A stretch of 64,000 nt of DNA from Diplocarpon mali (lineage: Eukaryota; Ascomycota; Leotiomycetes; Helotiales; Drepanopezizaceae), in contig JAENRP010000088.1 of assembly GCA_024741835.1 (NCBI GenBank), positions 62,001-126,000 on the forward strand, written 5' to 3'. Positions 47,683-59,079 of the stretch are shown piece after piece (positions within the stretch are counted from its first letter, which is position 1; each line of letters begins with the position of its first letter). Position numbers and translations under genes: made by a program. The notes beneath the pieces are model-generated. The model ran no database searches. It saw nothing but the letters and a program-made list of their open reading frames with translations, and was not told the DNA's origin.

Positions 47683-49451
47683 TCATCTACACTTTGAAGT
47701 GCCCCGGCTGTAGCCTGGAGAAGACGCCTGCAGGGCCTCTGGACCGCGTGATGCCGAGCGGGTTGCCGCCGCTCTTCTGGAACGAGATCTCGTCGAGTTT
47801 GATGGGCGGCAGCACCACGCTGGGCCGGACGCCTCAGATGTGCCGGATGGCCTTGACTTCCTCGACCATTTTGTGTTGGATTTGCTGGGAGAGGGTGGTG
47901 GAGGGCGTGAATGTCGACCAGTTGGTTGTTTTCTGGTTAGGTCTGTGCTCTGTCCCAGCATGGGTGTTTGCTCATTGCATGCCTTTTTATTCCAGTCAGC
48001 TTTGGGAATTTTCTTCTTTCTTTCTTTTTATTTCCTTTTTTTTTCTTTTCTTTTTTTCTTTTCCTAGTAGTGAAAGGTTCGGGATCTATCTTGGACTAAG
48101 CTTAGACACAGACGCGAGACGTGCTTAAAGAACTGACTTTTGGATTTGTCATAAAGAATGCAAGAGGAGATTCTCGTCCTTTGGATTCTAATAAACAGTC
48201 TTCCAACTCGCTTCTGAGAGGTTGCAAATCTTGTGCGACAAGAATGCCAACAGGGCACTGAAATTCTAAAGTACAGGCGTATCGGTGATGGGCTTGCTGT
48301 AGACTGGCAGTGAAGCAGACCCAGACGTCTCCCTCCGTCGTTCAGGCCAGACTTGAGAAGAAGTGGGAGAGCTTATCGGTCTGCTCGGCCATCACAAGGC
48401 TGTGGAGCGTGGTCGCGTAAGCTTCGCTCCTGACACAGCAGCCAAGCAGGCAGACGGCTCTGATCAGTGATCTGCTTATAGCATTCTTGATACTCGTGGC
48501 TGTGAGCGAGGAGGGTTGGGTGGGGATCTGGAGTTGGGATTTGCGGCAAGCGATACCTGACAGATCGACGACAGCACAGCTTTCGCCGGCAGAGATGGGC
48601 TTCTGGGGGACGGATTTCCATGTCGAAATGCGTCACGATGCCGAAGTTGTTGCCAGCTCCTCTCAGGGCGAATTGAAAATCGGGAATGATTCTTGGTTGA
48701 CGTGCGCGACGGCGCCGTTTGCAAGGACAACCTATTGACCGGTGAGCAGGAAGCCTTCAGCTTATTCTGCCACGCATAGATAGGTACGAGACGTACTTCA
48801 TAGTTCCGCGCCTGATCTGCTGCCCAGCTATACTGCCTCGAAACAAAACTAATGACACCTAAGAAGATCATCAGCCAATATCATAGAGTCTGACCTCCCA
48901 TCACAAACCCGTCCACCCCCACCTCACAGTTCCTCCCGCCAGCAACAGTCCTACCCAGCACCTCCAGACTCGCAAACACCTTCTTCTACCTGTTTCCGCC
49001 TAATCCCAGCAGCCTTCAAGTCCTCGGGATCATCTACATCGTCGATCCTTCCCAGGTCTAAGGAAATCCCGCCAAGGGCATTCCGAGCACCCTTGCTAAA
49101 GACATGGCCTGCGGATTTGACGGCGGATATACAGAAATGCTGAGAGATAATGGAAATCGCCTGCGCTGCTTCCGAGGGCGAGTCAGGTCTCGCTACTAAG
49201 ACTGGTATCATGTCTTGCTGGGAAGCCGGGAGGAAGGATTCTTCGAAACCGGGTAGAGGTGACCGTGGCTCATAGAAGACTGGATCACCCAGTTTTTCGA
49301 CCAGAGCCAGACGCTGGCTTGTGTAAGTAATGGGATCTAAACTGTGGTAGGAGATATGCAGTATCATGGCAATCTGAATCGATCTCTCGCTAGATGATTG
49401 GAATCTGACGCTCTGACTGAACTGCAGCTGCGATTGCTTGCGAAAGAGCAA
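47683..49451 (-). pseudogene. FAD-linked (BBE-like) oxidoreductase, heavily decayed
   Basis: Minus-strand pieces of one FAD-binding PCMH-type oxidoreductase occur in order but in different frames with stops: PVLVARPDSPSEAAQAISII and SAVKSAGHVFSKGARNALGG (49,260-49,080), GRTVAGGRNCEVGVDGFVMGG (about 48,955-48,895), ISFVSRQYSWAADQARNYEV (about 48,850-48,795), VVLANGAVAHVN (about 48,730-48,695), NFGIVTHFDMEIRPPEA (about 48,640-48,600), and near 47,880-47,700 a PLGITRSRGP-type end. These match the secondary-metabolite and sugar oxidases of the berberine-bridge family, about 500 residues when intact. The His/Cys of bicovalent flavin attachment cannot be assigned: the usual GGH has become SAGH. A T-rich tract (48,010-48,064) interrupts the 3' part. 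Confidence 0.75.
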
Positions 49452-51552
49452 AGGCCAAGGTAAAACTCTTTGATATGGCGCAATTCGGCGGATTCTTCTT
49501 ATCTTCGGAACGCGCTCGATGCCGCAACTCTGGATGTATTCAAGGAAATTTCTCGCAAAAATAGGACTACGGCTTATTTGTCCTGATGATAGTCAGTCTG
49601 CTCTCAAAGAGAAGAGCCAACGGCTTGGGATTGTAAATCTCGAGAGCCGTAAATATTGAGCTGCTGCTAAGATGGATATATCTTGTGCTAACGGTAGTCA
49701 GCCTGCAGCGATTGAATCCCTTCTTCAGGTTTTGGAGGTTGTCGAACGTCGAGGAAAAGCGGGCCAGAGTCTCGGTTAGCTAGTGTTGATATTCCGACAT
49801 GTTGATACCAGATTCCTACCTGGACGGACTGATTAAGCGCTGATTGATGAAAGCGGAGACCTTGCAGAGCTCTTCAATGATTCCTGTCTTCGAGCACATG
49901 CACTATCGAGTTCGCTCATTCTGATTCTATTGAGAACAACAAACGCGTCGGGAAACACGTGATACCCCTGAAGCCCACTCGCTTGTCAGACAAACGTCAT
50001 CTCAGAGATCGAACGGCTGAAAACCAGCTCCGAGGATCGGGAATAGCGATAATGTGTCAAGGTAAGTGTCTGGGCTTTTCTATGCATTTGGCATGTTCAT
50101 ATTCAATCCCAAGATACACGCCTGTTTCTCGAATTGCGCAACTGTGAAGCTCGCTCAACCGAAATGAGTATAGCTTCTGCACTTCTAAGCGTCTCATCTC
50201 AACTTACCAGGCCTGCGGTACTCGAATGAGACCTGCAGCTGTGCCCTGCTATGTTGTTTGAAAGCACCAGTCATGATTAATGATAAGGTAAAAGGGTAGT
50301 CATATTCCTAGCCTAGGTTCATCGAGCATAAGATTGAGGCGAGCAGGGGTTTAAGCATGTATAGTAAATGACGATGAATATAAGGAAGAACTGAACTAGG
50401 GAGTCTGTTCGCAATGGCATAAGAGCCCTATTCCTAGACTTGGCCGGTAACATGTAGAGAATACGTTCCACTAAAATACACGATTACAGATTACCAACTA
50501 CACAACAATCCATCAAAGCCTAGGTTTTTCCTAAACCAGTGCGCTACTTTCGATTCCAACGGTCGACGCAATCTTACTTGAGGAATCGACAATCACAACT
50601 CCGAAAGAGCTCGATAATAGCAACTGTACGTTCTTCTGCGATGTGCCTTGTTCCCGACGGGATGCCGATAGTGGCCCTCGGTCCTTGGCAAGGGAAAATT
50701 ACCCATCGGCATTGCAATGCTTACCATCAGAAGTCAGCAGCTCTTCCAATAGCAAAGCAACCCTTCCAAGATTCGAGCTTTTCCACTGTCCAAGCTCTTC
50801 CAACAGCCACCTCAGGCGCGGTGAACTTCGTCAGCAAGTCTATCGCATGCTGCCCTTCGTAAGTAAATAAGAGACTTCTTGCAATTTGAAGTCATACCAA
50901 TTTCCCCTACGACTATAGATACATCGAGTCGAGTACAGACCGAAGATTTACATCGACGGCCACATCCGAATCCCTCGCCCCAGAAGGGTCGTGGTCGGAT
51001 CCGGCAACTGAAAATCTCGGGTCGGCATAAGACCATCACAATACCCACAACCGTACTGAAATTTGAACTGCATGAATTGTCAACTTAGGCGAGCAGGCAG
51101 CGCGAAGACTGGGCCCAAAACTGATAGAGGAGAAAGCCAATCGAAGAAGACAACTGCACACTACTTGTACATAAACAACAGCAACGGACGAAAGCCCATC
51201 ATGAGGATAAGCTATTAAGTAAGCATTTCTGGCCATTGGCACTTATAAATATCAGGCCTAAGTCGTCATGGTCCAAGCGAGAAAGCAATACATCTGAGCC
51301 GTTCAAACAGCTTTCCTCTTCGCGGGAGCTTCGGGTGGCTGCAAAAATGTAACAACTGGCTGGGTGTTCGGCAATTCTGGCTTTCGAAATCATCGCAGCG
51401 CTAACGTGGCAAAAAGTCTAATAAGATAGCAAAATCGACTTCGATTTTATAGCTGGCTCTAGGTAAGGTAAAGCAGCGAGCGACCAAAAAGCTCGCAAAA
51501 TTTTCAGGTGGGAGGGGGGATGGGGGTATCAATCAGCTTCCATTCCGTCCGT
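49452..51552. other. Long intergenic region, no gene recognised
   Basis: About 2.1 kb of mixed composition. A minus-strand stretch near 49,800-49,690 reads like the start of a protein (MSEYQH, stop, LTETLARFSSTFDNLQNLKK) and may be a gene relic. Frames at 50,540-50,870 have no recognisable domain. No repeat copy of other window elements was found. Confidence 0.5.
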
Positions 51553-53241
51553 CTATCGCAAAGCTGCCTCGCCATCACCCACGTCAATGAGATGGTCTTT
51601 CAGGCCTTTTTTCGTCACATTCAATGCCCGCGCAATCTCTTCTTCCTCCTCTCTTAGCCTTCCTTTACCAAACTCGAGACCTCTCTTTTGCCGCCGCTTT
51701 TCCTCTGCTACGCGTTTTTCGCGGTCCTCTAGTGCCTTTTGTCTCCTCTCCCGGCCAATCTTTTCTTTTGCCATCTCTTCCGTTTCCTCGCCGTCGATGG
51801 AATCCGGCGCAGGAGGCAGTGTCGAGATGTAGCCTTCGACCAGAGGATCACGCACAGAGGCATCGAGAGAGATATATCGAATATCTGCAAGAATCGCGGG
51901 TGGTAGATGTGAATAGAGAGTCGAGTTATTCAGCAAGTGTAGTGGCTGTGTCTTCAACAAAGCGACCAGATCGGATTTCAGTGTCGGTTGTGGAAGCTTT
52001 AAGCGATTGATGTGTTCTCTGTAGAACTTCTCACGATCCTTATCCGACATCCCAGAGTCCCGCATTTCAGATTCTTTCTTGTATTTCCGTTTGAACTCGG
52101 GCCAGTATAATTTCGGAGTTGCGTGTTTCTGGAGGAAGGCCAGATATGGGATCCGAGGATCCTTCTTCTCTTCCTTGGCTCGTAGTTCTCTCAGAATCTT
52201 AATCTTCTCCCGACTCCATTCTTCCCAAACCTCCTTCCGAGATTTCATACTTGTGAGAGCCGTATATCTCAGATCATCAACTAACTTGCCTTCCTCGACA
52301 AGCTTCTCCCAGGGACTGTATGGATTGATTCCAAAGTCGTTCAGCAGGTCCTTGAACAGGGCCGACGAGTCTTCCTCGGTGATTTCCATACCTTCTGCAC
52401 CCTCCTCCCATTCCTCCATATTCTCGTTGCCATATTCACAAGGATCCAAGCCGTAGTCCTGACCCATAGCGGCAAGCTGAAACGCGATATCCTCTTCGTT
52501 AAACTCGACAGGCTCCTCTGCTACAGGTTCCTCGGTCCGCTGGCGCTTCGAAGGGTTATTCTCATCTTCCTCCTCATCATCTGTAACTTCAACTTCTTCG
52601 TACTCTGAACTATCAGCACCTTCCCCTCCGTCTTTCCCAGGGTCCCTGTCTGATTCTGGCCGTGCAGGAGCTCCTGGAGCCTCGCCAGAATCCACCGCTT
52701 CTCTTGACTTGGCCCATTTCTGTGCTTTTTCCTTGATCCTATTCTGGTCGAGAACTAATATGGCGTCCTTCAATTTGTCTGGTATCCGCCAAAAGCTCTG
52801 CTCCTTCGCCGTATTATAAACAAAGCGTCTGCCCAGTTTGGTATGTACCAGCACCCATGGTTCATAACCAGGTATTGGATATCTGGTTTTTGGCTTGTCT
52901 GTCGGTTGAGGTCGAGAGTCCCTAGCTCGATCATGCCCACCCCTGGCCCCTCTTCCCTGAAAGCCTCCTCTTCCACCTAGGGACTGTAGATGCATCCCAT
53001 TGCCGAAGGCTGGCCCAGCACTTGGTAGACCTCCAACATTTTGGTACTGCAAATAGCTCTCCGAGGGATTCGTAGGCGCTGGGGGTATCGGCGCAACTGG
53101 CGCTGTGGGTGCTATAGGGCGGGTGTAGGTGGATTGCTTCGTTACGGCATTATAGTAATATGAATGGCCAGTAGGGGCTTTATGTTCCGTCCAGCCATCT
53201 GCTAGGGGCGGCAACGTAGACTTATGCGTCGATTTTAACAT
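51553..53241 (-). CDS. WW and FF domain protein (Urn1/TCERG1-like splicing factor)
   Basis: A single exon of 562 residues. A WW domain opens the protein (DGWTEHKAPTGHSYYYNAVT then KQSTYTRP, residues about 15-43), followed by a Pro-rich and GRGGFQGRGARGG RG-rich linker, a second WW-like module (EPWVLVHTKLGRRFVYNTA then KEQSFWRIP, about 123-152), an acidic region, and FF domains (FKDLLNDFGINPYSPWEKLV, about 293-345, and a second of type FLQKHATPKLYWPEFKRKY, about 360-425). The C-terminus is a Lys/Arg/Glu coiled coil. This matches yeast Urn1 and the WW/FF family typified by TCERG1 and Prp40, which tie pre-mRNA splicing to elongating RNA polymerase II in the nucleus. It diverges from proteasome alpha3 over 290 bp. 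Confidence 0.88.
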   Translation of the reverse strand: MLKSTHKSTLPPLADGWTEHKAPTGHSYYYNAVTKQSTYTRPIAPTAPVAPIPPAPTNPSESYLQYQNVGGLPSAGPAFGNGMHLQSLGGRGGFQGRGARGGHDRARDSRPQPTDKPKTRYPIPGYEPWVLVHTKLGRRFVYNTAKEQSFWRIPDKLKDAILVLDQNRIKEKAQKWAKSREAVDSGEAPGAPARPESDRDPGKDGGEGADSSEYEEVEVTDDEEEDENNPSKRQRTEEPVAEEPVEFNEEDIAFQLAAMGQDYGLDPCEYGNENMEEWEEGAEGMEITEEDSSALFKDLLNDFGINPYSPWEKLVEEGKLVDDLRYTALTSMKSRKEVWEEWSREKIKILRELRAKEEKKDPRIPYLAFLQKHATPKLYWPEFKRKYKKESEMRDSGMSDKDREKFYREHINRLKLPQPTLKSDLVALLKTQPLHLLNNSTLYSHLPPAILADIRYISLDASVRDPLVEGYISTLPPAPDSIDGEETEEMAKEKIGRERRQKALEDREKRVAEEKRRQKRGLEFGKGRLREEEEEIARALNVTKKGLKDHLIDVGDGEAALR

Positions 53242-53531
53242 AATGACGCATCGTCGATTTCGGGGAATGACGAATGTGAAGCTGTTGATGAAAAGCTCAG
53301 GCGGGTCGTTCTATGAGACTAAAATTATGTGGCGGTGCGACTTGTGGCGTCAAAGCTGGGCTTTAGCGTGTTTTCGACGCGGCATCCGTCTACCTGAAGG
53401 ACCAAGCCCGTTACCATCATCAGCCACTCGACGACACTGCTGTTCGCAATTGAGGATACACATCTCCTCAGTCCTCTTTTTCACAACCTTCCGATTGATA
53501 GTTCCGGCAGGTTGAATTTCTAACGGCCATC
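53242..53531. promoter_or_regulatory. Shared promoter of WW/FF protein and proteasome alpha3
   Basis: Only 290 bp separate the two start codons. Both genes are housekeeping, so a bidirectional promoter is inferred. No proteasome-associated control element was confidently identified. Confidence 0.5.
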
Positions 53532-54455
53532 ATGTCGAGAAGATACGATTCCAGGGTGAGCTTTAAGCTTCTGACTCTCCAAACATAGCTAACAGTACAT
53601 GCAGACGACCATTTTCTCCCCAGAAGGGCGGCTCTATCAAGTCGAATATGCCCTCGAGGCCATCTCTCACGCCGGTACAGCGCTAGGCATATTAGCTAAA
53701 GATGGTATTGTGCTGGCTGCAGAACGCAAGGTGACCAGCAAGCTTCTGGAGCAAGATACGTCTGCAGAAAAGCTCTACATTTTGAACGAGTATGCTCCTC
53801 GCCAGCGAGGAGTGTAGCTACAGCTAAGATGGTCCTAGCAACATGATCTGCGCCGTCGCAGGAATGACAGCCGATGCCAACATCCTCATCAACTACGCCC
53901 GTCAAGCCGCCCAACGCTACCTTCTCACATACAACGAAGACATCCCTTGCGAGCAGCTCGTCCGTCGACTTTGCGATCTCAAGCAGGGCTACACCCAGCA
54001 CGGTGGTCTGCGCCCTTTCGGTGTCTCGTTCATCTACGCCGGCTACGACCCCCAACGACAATTCCAACTATACCAGAGCAACCCGAGTGGTAACTACGGC
54101 GGATGGAAGGCTACAAGTGTGGGCGCGAACAATGCGAGTGCGCAGAGTCTATTGAAGCAGGATTACAAAGAAGACTGTGATCTGAAGGAGGCTTGCGGAA
54201 TGGCTGTCAAGGTCCTCAGCAAGACTATGGACTCTACCAAGCTGAGCAGCGAGAAGAGTAAGTTGCGCCTTTTCCTTTTACCCGATTTCCTCATGCTTAT
54301 ACTTGATAGTCGAGTTCGCTACGGTAGGAAAGACGAAGGATGGGAGGATCTACCATCACTTGTGGGGTGCGGATGAGATCACGTCATTACTCAAGGAGCA
54401 CGATTTGGCAAAAGACGAGAGCGGAACTGATGGAGGAGATCGCGTTGTCAGCTAA
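53532..54455 (+). CDS. pre9: 20S proteasome subunit alpha3 (PRE9/PSMA4 type)
   Basis: Exons 53,532-53,555, 53,605-53,789, 53,839-54,257 and 54,310-54,455 sum to 774 bases and 257 residues. The start [20 protein letters not shown] with VEYALEAI is the proteasome alpha signature; the eight-residue first exon is joined exactly within it. [32 protein letters not shown] sequence (here ICAVAGMT), [17 protein letters not shown] and the end [18 protein letters not shown] identify alpha3 (yeast Pre9, human PSMA4). The subunit belongs to the outer alpha ring that gates the degradation chamber and is not itself catalytic; in yeast Pre9 is the one non-essential alpha subunit. The acidic C-terminus ([14 protein letters not shown]) is longer than in yeast. 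Confidence 0.97.
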
Positions 54456-56402
54456 TCGCCTGATTCTGAATGTATACTAGGGGCTATGGGAAAATACGAG
54501 AATACCCTTCTGGCACCAAAGTCTTCTGGACCCCTGGCCTCATCTGTTCTGCGCATTGTTTTTGTTCTGCTTTGCTCTTCACGTTTCGTCTTCTCAGTCA
54601 TCCTATCACTTCGTACTGTGTCTCGAAGTCGCTGCAGCCTCTTCACACTCAGCCAGGCAGCCTTCTGTCTCAAACAAGTAACCCTAGATTGCATGCCGTC
54701 CAATTCCTCAATCTAAATCTCCACCTCCTGACTCCTAGCTCCAGACAAGAGTAAAGGCCTGCACCCCTGCTTGGATTGTCCAGACGTCAATCCCGGGGGC
54801 CAACAGTCTCCCAGCGCATCGCAAAACTGCCGACAGGAAATCAGCCCAGACTCAATAGCGCGGGTCCAGCCGATCCTCGAGCCACGTGTCATGGCCATTC
54901 ACGACTGTCGTCTGGTCCTGGATACTCCGCCTGTAGCTTGGAGAGAGTTTATATTCCGAGGACAGGCATCCTAGATTGGGTGTTATTTGATTCTGTTATT
55001 ACTCTCATTCTCATTCTAGAGAAAAGCCTCATCCTGGACCAAGGCAACCCCGGAGCGGCTACAAGAGTCCAGCCTGCGTTGCACACGCGTCGCGCAGGTG
55101 AACTCCCAAGCGCAAAGGGGGAAGACGGAGATAGAGATGAAGATGAGCGGATAAAAGAGAGGGTGGGAACCAGCCCAGGAGATGTCGCCATGCATATCTC
55201 TGAAGTGTATTTATGCTTTCCCCAGGTATTCCATCAGCCTGTAGCCTGTAGCTTGTAGCTAACATGCGTCCCCAGCTCGATTTTCCTCTACGGGACCCTG
55301 AGGTTGTCAGGAAGGTAGAGGGTAGAGTCTTGAAGTAGTTGACCATGCTCTCTCTCTTCGGTCCTCCTCTTATCTTCTTGCCATATCCCTGTTCCGCTTC
55401 TCTACTTTCTTGAGCTCGTTGATTCCTAACTGTGTTTCTTCCGCCTAATCGCCGTGTTGGATTATCAAGTTTGATGCCCAAGTTCGTATCCCAAAAACGA
55501 CTACCGAGCTCGTTCTTTAAATTCAATTCCCAAGCTCAATAAAAATCCTGAATTTCATCCCTGGGTTGATTCTCATGTTCGTTTCTGAACCTTGAGTCGC
55601 CAGCTCGATTCCCGAATTCACTTCCCGAGTTCGCGTCCTGGCTTCGAGCTCGTTCCGTCTGGTATCGTTTTCCAGGTTCGGTTCGGCACCATCCTTGGCC
55701 TCGCCTTCGTCTTCGTCTTCGACTTCACGTGTCTGTCGGGTTGCTTTCTGCATACCTCTTGCTCCTCCCCCAAGTAGATCTGTAGGACGGGCACTCGGCC
55801 GGATGCTCTCCACTACTATCAAGATCTAAGAGCTGTACGCGCTTGGAATCGTAGGCTCCGATGCCGGCGGCTCCTCGTACTCTTGCCGCTAAGTATGCTT
55901 CGGAAGCTGCTGCGTAGAATCCGCCGTGCCCATCGGACCGATATCCATCGATGTAAATTGTCTGTACTAGCACACTCTTCTAATAACGGCTAGCGATTGG
56001 GAATTTATCACTTACGGGGTCATGATGCTGTTTGCCGTGGTGGTATCAAAGCTTGGTGAGTGAGTGGGCTCGCTGGCTGCCGCCGAGCCGAAATGTGCTC
56101 CAGATTGATCGCCAACAGCGCAAAAATTCCAAAACACAATGTCATAACCACGACTGCTCGGGATATGGAGGTATTGAACATTTGTCAATCTTGAGACGTG
56201 ATCTGAAAAAGTGACGAGTCGAGGTAGCGTGCATGGACAATAACAAGAGTGTGGAAGAAAGAGATAAGAAACACGATGGAAACCAATTCAGACTTCGAAG
56301 ACGAAAATTTCAGGAAACCAACCCACCTAAATGAGGACAATCAAGTACCATGAAGGCTATATCGTTACAAAAAAAGATGAATTTCGTCGCTGGTCGTCTC
56401 AA
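54456..56402. other. Long intergenic region with degenerate short repeats
   Basis: Between the alpha3 stop and the PAP2 stop. Its clearest feature is a degenerate array at 55,470-55,690 built on CCCRAGYTCG-like words (for example CCCAAGTTCG, ACCGAGCTCG, CCCAAGCTCA, CCCGAGTTCG). Frames at 54.8-55.3 and 55.7-56.0 kb have no recognisable product. Confidence 0.55.
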
Positions 56403-57520
56403 CTAACTGTCCTCGTCATCACTCGATTCTACACCTCTCCCTGGTCTATTAGACTCCTCGTCACCTTTAATCTTCGCAAACCCCTCGCTGAAAGCCGCTT
56501 CTCGCGATTGGTACGGCTCGTCACATCTCGCAGAGTGAAGACGGGGATAGTATCTCCTGTACGAAAAGTATGCGATTGCCATGCCTAGGATGGAACCGCA
56601 TGTGACATCGTAGACATCGTGACTGTGTGTATGAGCTTCACCTCTCGGCTCATTGGGGATGTAGACATACCGATAATCCTCGCACCGGCTGATAGCAATG
56701 AGCGCCGCTCCCAGCAGAGGCCCGATGGCAAGTAACGCTTTAGAAAGATCTGTTCTCGGCCGGAATACATGCATCTGCCCAGCGAAGAAGAGCGCTAGAA
56801 AGCCCAGACCACTGAAAGCGAAAGACGAGTGTCCGGAGGGGAAACTTCGCCAGCCGTCGTGCAGTGTGTGGTGATCTGTCTCTGTACATATATCGACGGT
56901 GACGAGGACATCCTTCGGGGTGCCTGGGGCTGGCTTGCACCGAGCTATGAGATCCGGTCGAGGACGTCCCACGGCATTCTTGATCGAATCTGTGATGAAG
57001 AGAGTGAGGAAGATGCTGGCATCCATCAGTAAGAGTAGAGGCACGCTTGGCATCTGAAGAAGACCTAATGAGCAGTCCCAGGATCGTCACGTGGAACTTG
57101 TGTACCGCCGCCCTCGAAAGGCTCAGCCACAAGACCAAAACAATCAACGGCACAATCGCGCCGTAGAAGACGCCCCATCTGACAGGCACCCTCTCGGCCA
57201 AGGTATGCGGATATTGGATATTGATGTTGTTTATGAAGAACATGCGGTGGAACGGGGTGACGAAGAAGACGAGCTACGGCATTTAGTGACGAGAGCTTCC
57301 AATCGCCACCAGAGGGCATACTAAGATATAAGCTGCGAACAACAGCGCCAGGCCCAGGTAGTCCGATGCATAAGTCTTCTAAATCCACGCGTAAGTATGT
57401 CACTCTGTAGGGAGTCTGACGAAGATATACCTCCCAAAACCGAGCAATTGATCCGATCCACCCGGCATTCGCAACGAGTCCCGGCCCACCACTAGGAGAG
57501 CGCGTATTGCGAGCCATCAT
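56403..57520 (-). CDS. PAP2-family lipid phosphate phosphatase (DPP1/LPP-like)
   Basis: Five exons, 57,520-57,431, 57,378-57,322, 57,273-57,065, 57,015-56,671 and 56,622-56,403, total 921 bases and 306 residues in perfect phase. Membrane helices are visible in YLGLALLFAAYILLVFFVTP, VPVRWGVFYGAIVPLIVLVL and HVTILGLLISIFLTLFITD. All three PAP2 motifs are present: KNAVGRPRP (about 131), PSGHSSFAFSG (about 178) and, after splicing, SRCEDYRHDVYDV (about 222). These form the active site that dephosphorylates phosphatidate, lyso-PA or diacylglycerol pyrophosphate in vacuole or ER membrane. The last intron is 48 bp, in frame and stopless; if retained it would put 16 residues inside motif 3. The tail is acidic (ESSDDEDS). 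Confidence 0.93.
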
Positions 57521-57861
57521 CCAACGGACCGGTGTTTTGATCAAGGCCACATGCCTCCCGTACAGGAGTGAGGAAAGACGAGGAATCTTGAGGATGTGTT
57601 TGTTGAATATTGGAGAGGAAGATAGAGTGCGGATAAGTACATAGGAAACGTGGGGACTTGAGTTGACCACGCGACATGTAGAGCGTAGCCTCGCTGACTC
57701 AGCATTCGATGCCATTGAAGTCAACTCCACACGACAGGTCAACTGCCCAGCGATTGCGGCTCATTACGTCTCGCATCACCCTGCGTTCGAGCCCTGTATA
57801 CCTGAGATTGCAATACAGCTTCAGCTTCAGCTTCCTACACTCCCGCCCGGCCAGAAAGACT
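57521..57861. promoter_or_regulatory. Divergent promoter region of PAP2 and MED7 genes
   Basis: 341 bp between opposite start codons. Contains GCTTCAG/CTTCAG repeats (57,819-57,834). No defined factor site is claimed. Confidence 0.45.
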
Positions 57862-58689
57862 ATGGACGAACAGCAGCAGCCATCCTCCCTCGCAACAGCC
57901 TTTCCACACCCCCCTCCCTTCTGGAGATCATTCTCGCCCGAGAACCTCTCGCAGATATGCGCCCTCCGCGCCGCCCAAGCGGGCTCTTCCTCGAAGGACC
58001 ACGATGCCTCCAAAAGCCTCCCTCCGCGACTGTTAGACCTGCCGCCCGAGCTGCGCAATCTACAGCCCCCCGAACCGCCGGCAGATGGGCACTACAGGTG
58101 CTTCGGTGATCCGTTCTGGGTATGTTGCGACCTTTCTGGCAGCGCCAACCTGAAGAGGCGCCGCGCAAGAAGAGACGGACGTGTGCTGACCAAAACACCA
58201 CAGCTCGACGCGCCCCTCCCGACCCTCCAAGACCTCTCCATCTCGCAACTCTACACGCCGCCTTCCACGCCGACCGGCCACGAGCCGCACGCGTCGCGGG
58301 CCTTCACGCTCAAGAAGCTGGCCAAGTCGCTGCTGCTTAACTTCCTCGAGCTCGTCGGCGTCATGGCCATCAACCCCGAGCTGTACGCCGAGAAGGTCGA
58401 GGATATCAAGACGCTGTTTGTCAACTTCCACCATCTGCTGAACGAGTACCGGCCGCACCAGGCGCGCGAGAGCGTCATCCTGATGATGCAGGATCAGCTG
58501 GAGCGCAGCCGGAAGGAGACGAGGGGGATGAGGGAGGTGACGGAGAGGGTTGAGCGGGTTCTGGAGGGGCTGGCCGTGCTGAAGGGTGGGCTGGGCGACG
58601 CAGAAGACGGGGCGAAGGCAGAGGAGAGCGTGGACGAGGAGAGGAGCGTCTGGGAGGAGCTGGAGAGGCAATTTGCTGTACCGCCATAG
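57862..58689 (+). CDS. med7: Mediator complex subunit 7
   Basis: Exon 1 57,862-58,119 and exon 2 58,204-58,689 give 247 residues. Exon 1 shows the Med7 N-terminal pattern: short acidic/Gln start, TAFPHPPPFWRSFSPENLSQ-type segment, then RLLDLPPELRNLQPPEPP and the conserved YRCFGDPFW. Exon 2 has PTLQDLSISQLYTPP, LKKLAKSLLLNFLELVGVMA, then INPELYAEKVEDIKTLFVNF and NEYRPHQARESVILMMQDQL, the coiled coil that pairs with Med21 in the Mediator middle module. Mediator links activators to RNA polymerase II. The 84-bp intron is in frame and lacks a stop, so the unspliced frame is open across it, but the conserved FGDPFW-to-LDAPLPTLQDL join supports splicing. Confidence 0.93.
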   Translation: MDEQQQPSSLATAFPHPPPFWRSFSPENLSQICALRAAQAGSSSKDHDASKSLPPRLLDLPPELRNLQPPEPPADGHYRCFGDPFWVCCDLSGSANLKRRRARRDGRVLTKTPQLDAPLPTLQDLSISQLYTPPSTPTGHEPHASRAFTLKKLAKSLLLNFLELVGVMAINPELYAEKVEDIKTLFVNFHHLLNEYRPHQARESVILMMQDQLERSRKETRGMREVTERVERVLEGLAVLKGGLGDAEDGAKAEESVDEERSVWEELERQFAVPP

Positions 58690-59079
58690 GGAGGTGGCCG
58701 GATACCGGGTTGTCGACGCAAACGGGGGGCCCAGATTTCGAGGCCCAACATGCCACATATAGAGTATCTAGAGCCTCTCCGAAATTCAGAATAGTCTTCT
58801 CGCGCAAGACGCGATTTGTAGATGCGTTACTTTCATAGCCATCAACTGCAAGCCCATCGGCCGCCTAGCTCCCTTTCAACTGCCAATCGCCACAACCGTG
58901 CGGGCAAAAGATAAAGCCTCGAAATCCAACGCACGCGATCCATGTTTCCCGGTATCTGTGTCCCTGTGCCTGCCTCCCAGTTGTCAGTTCCCCCCTTCCC
59001 CTCTCCCTCTCCCTCTTCACGTGCCGCCCTCCCCTCCTCAAGCCCCTCCAACCAGCCCAGCGCCCAGTCACCCAGCCCT
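58690..59079. other. Intergenic, MED7 3' flank
   Basis: 390 bp between the convergent MED7 and CaaX-protein genes. Pyrimidine-rich CCCTCTCCCTC sequence at about 58,990-59,035. No coding feature. Confidence 0.55.

Noticed and set aside
55725..55973. 82-codon minus frame with enzyme-like words
   Set aside because: No start context, no motif and no continuation in neighbouring frames.
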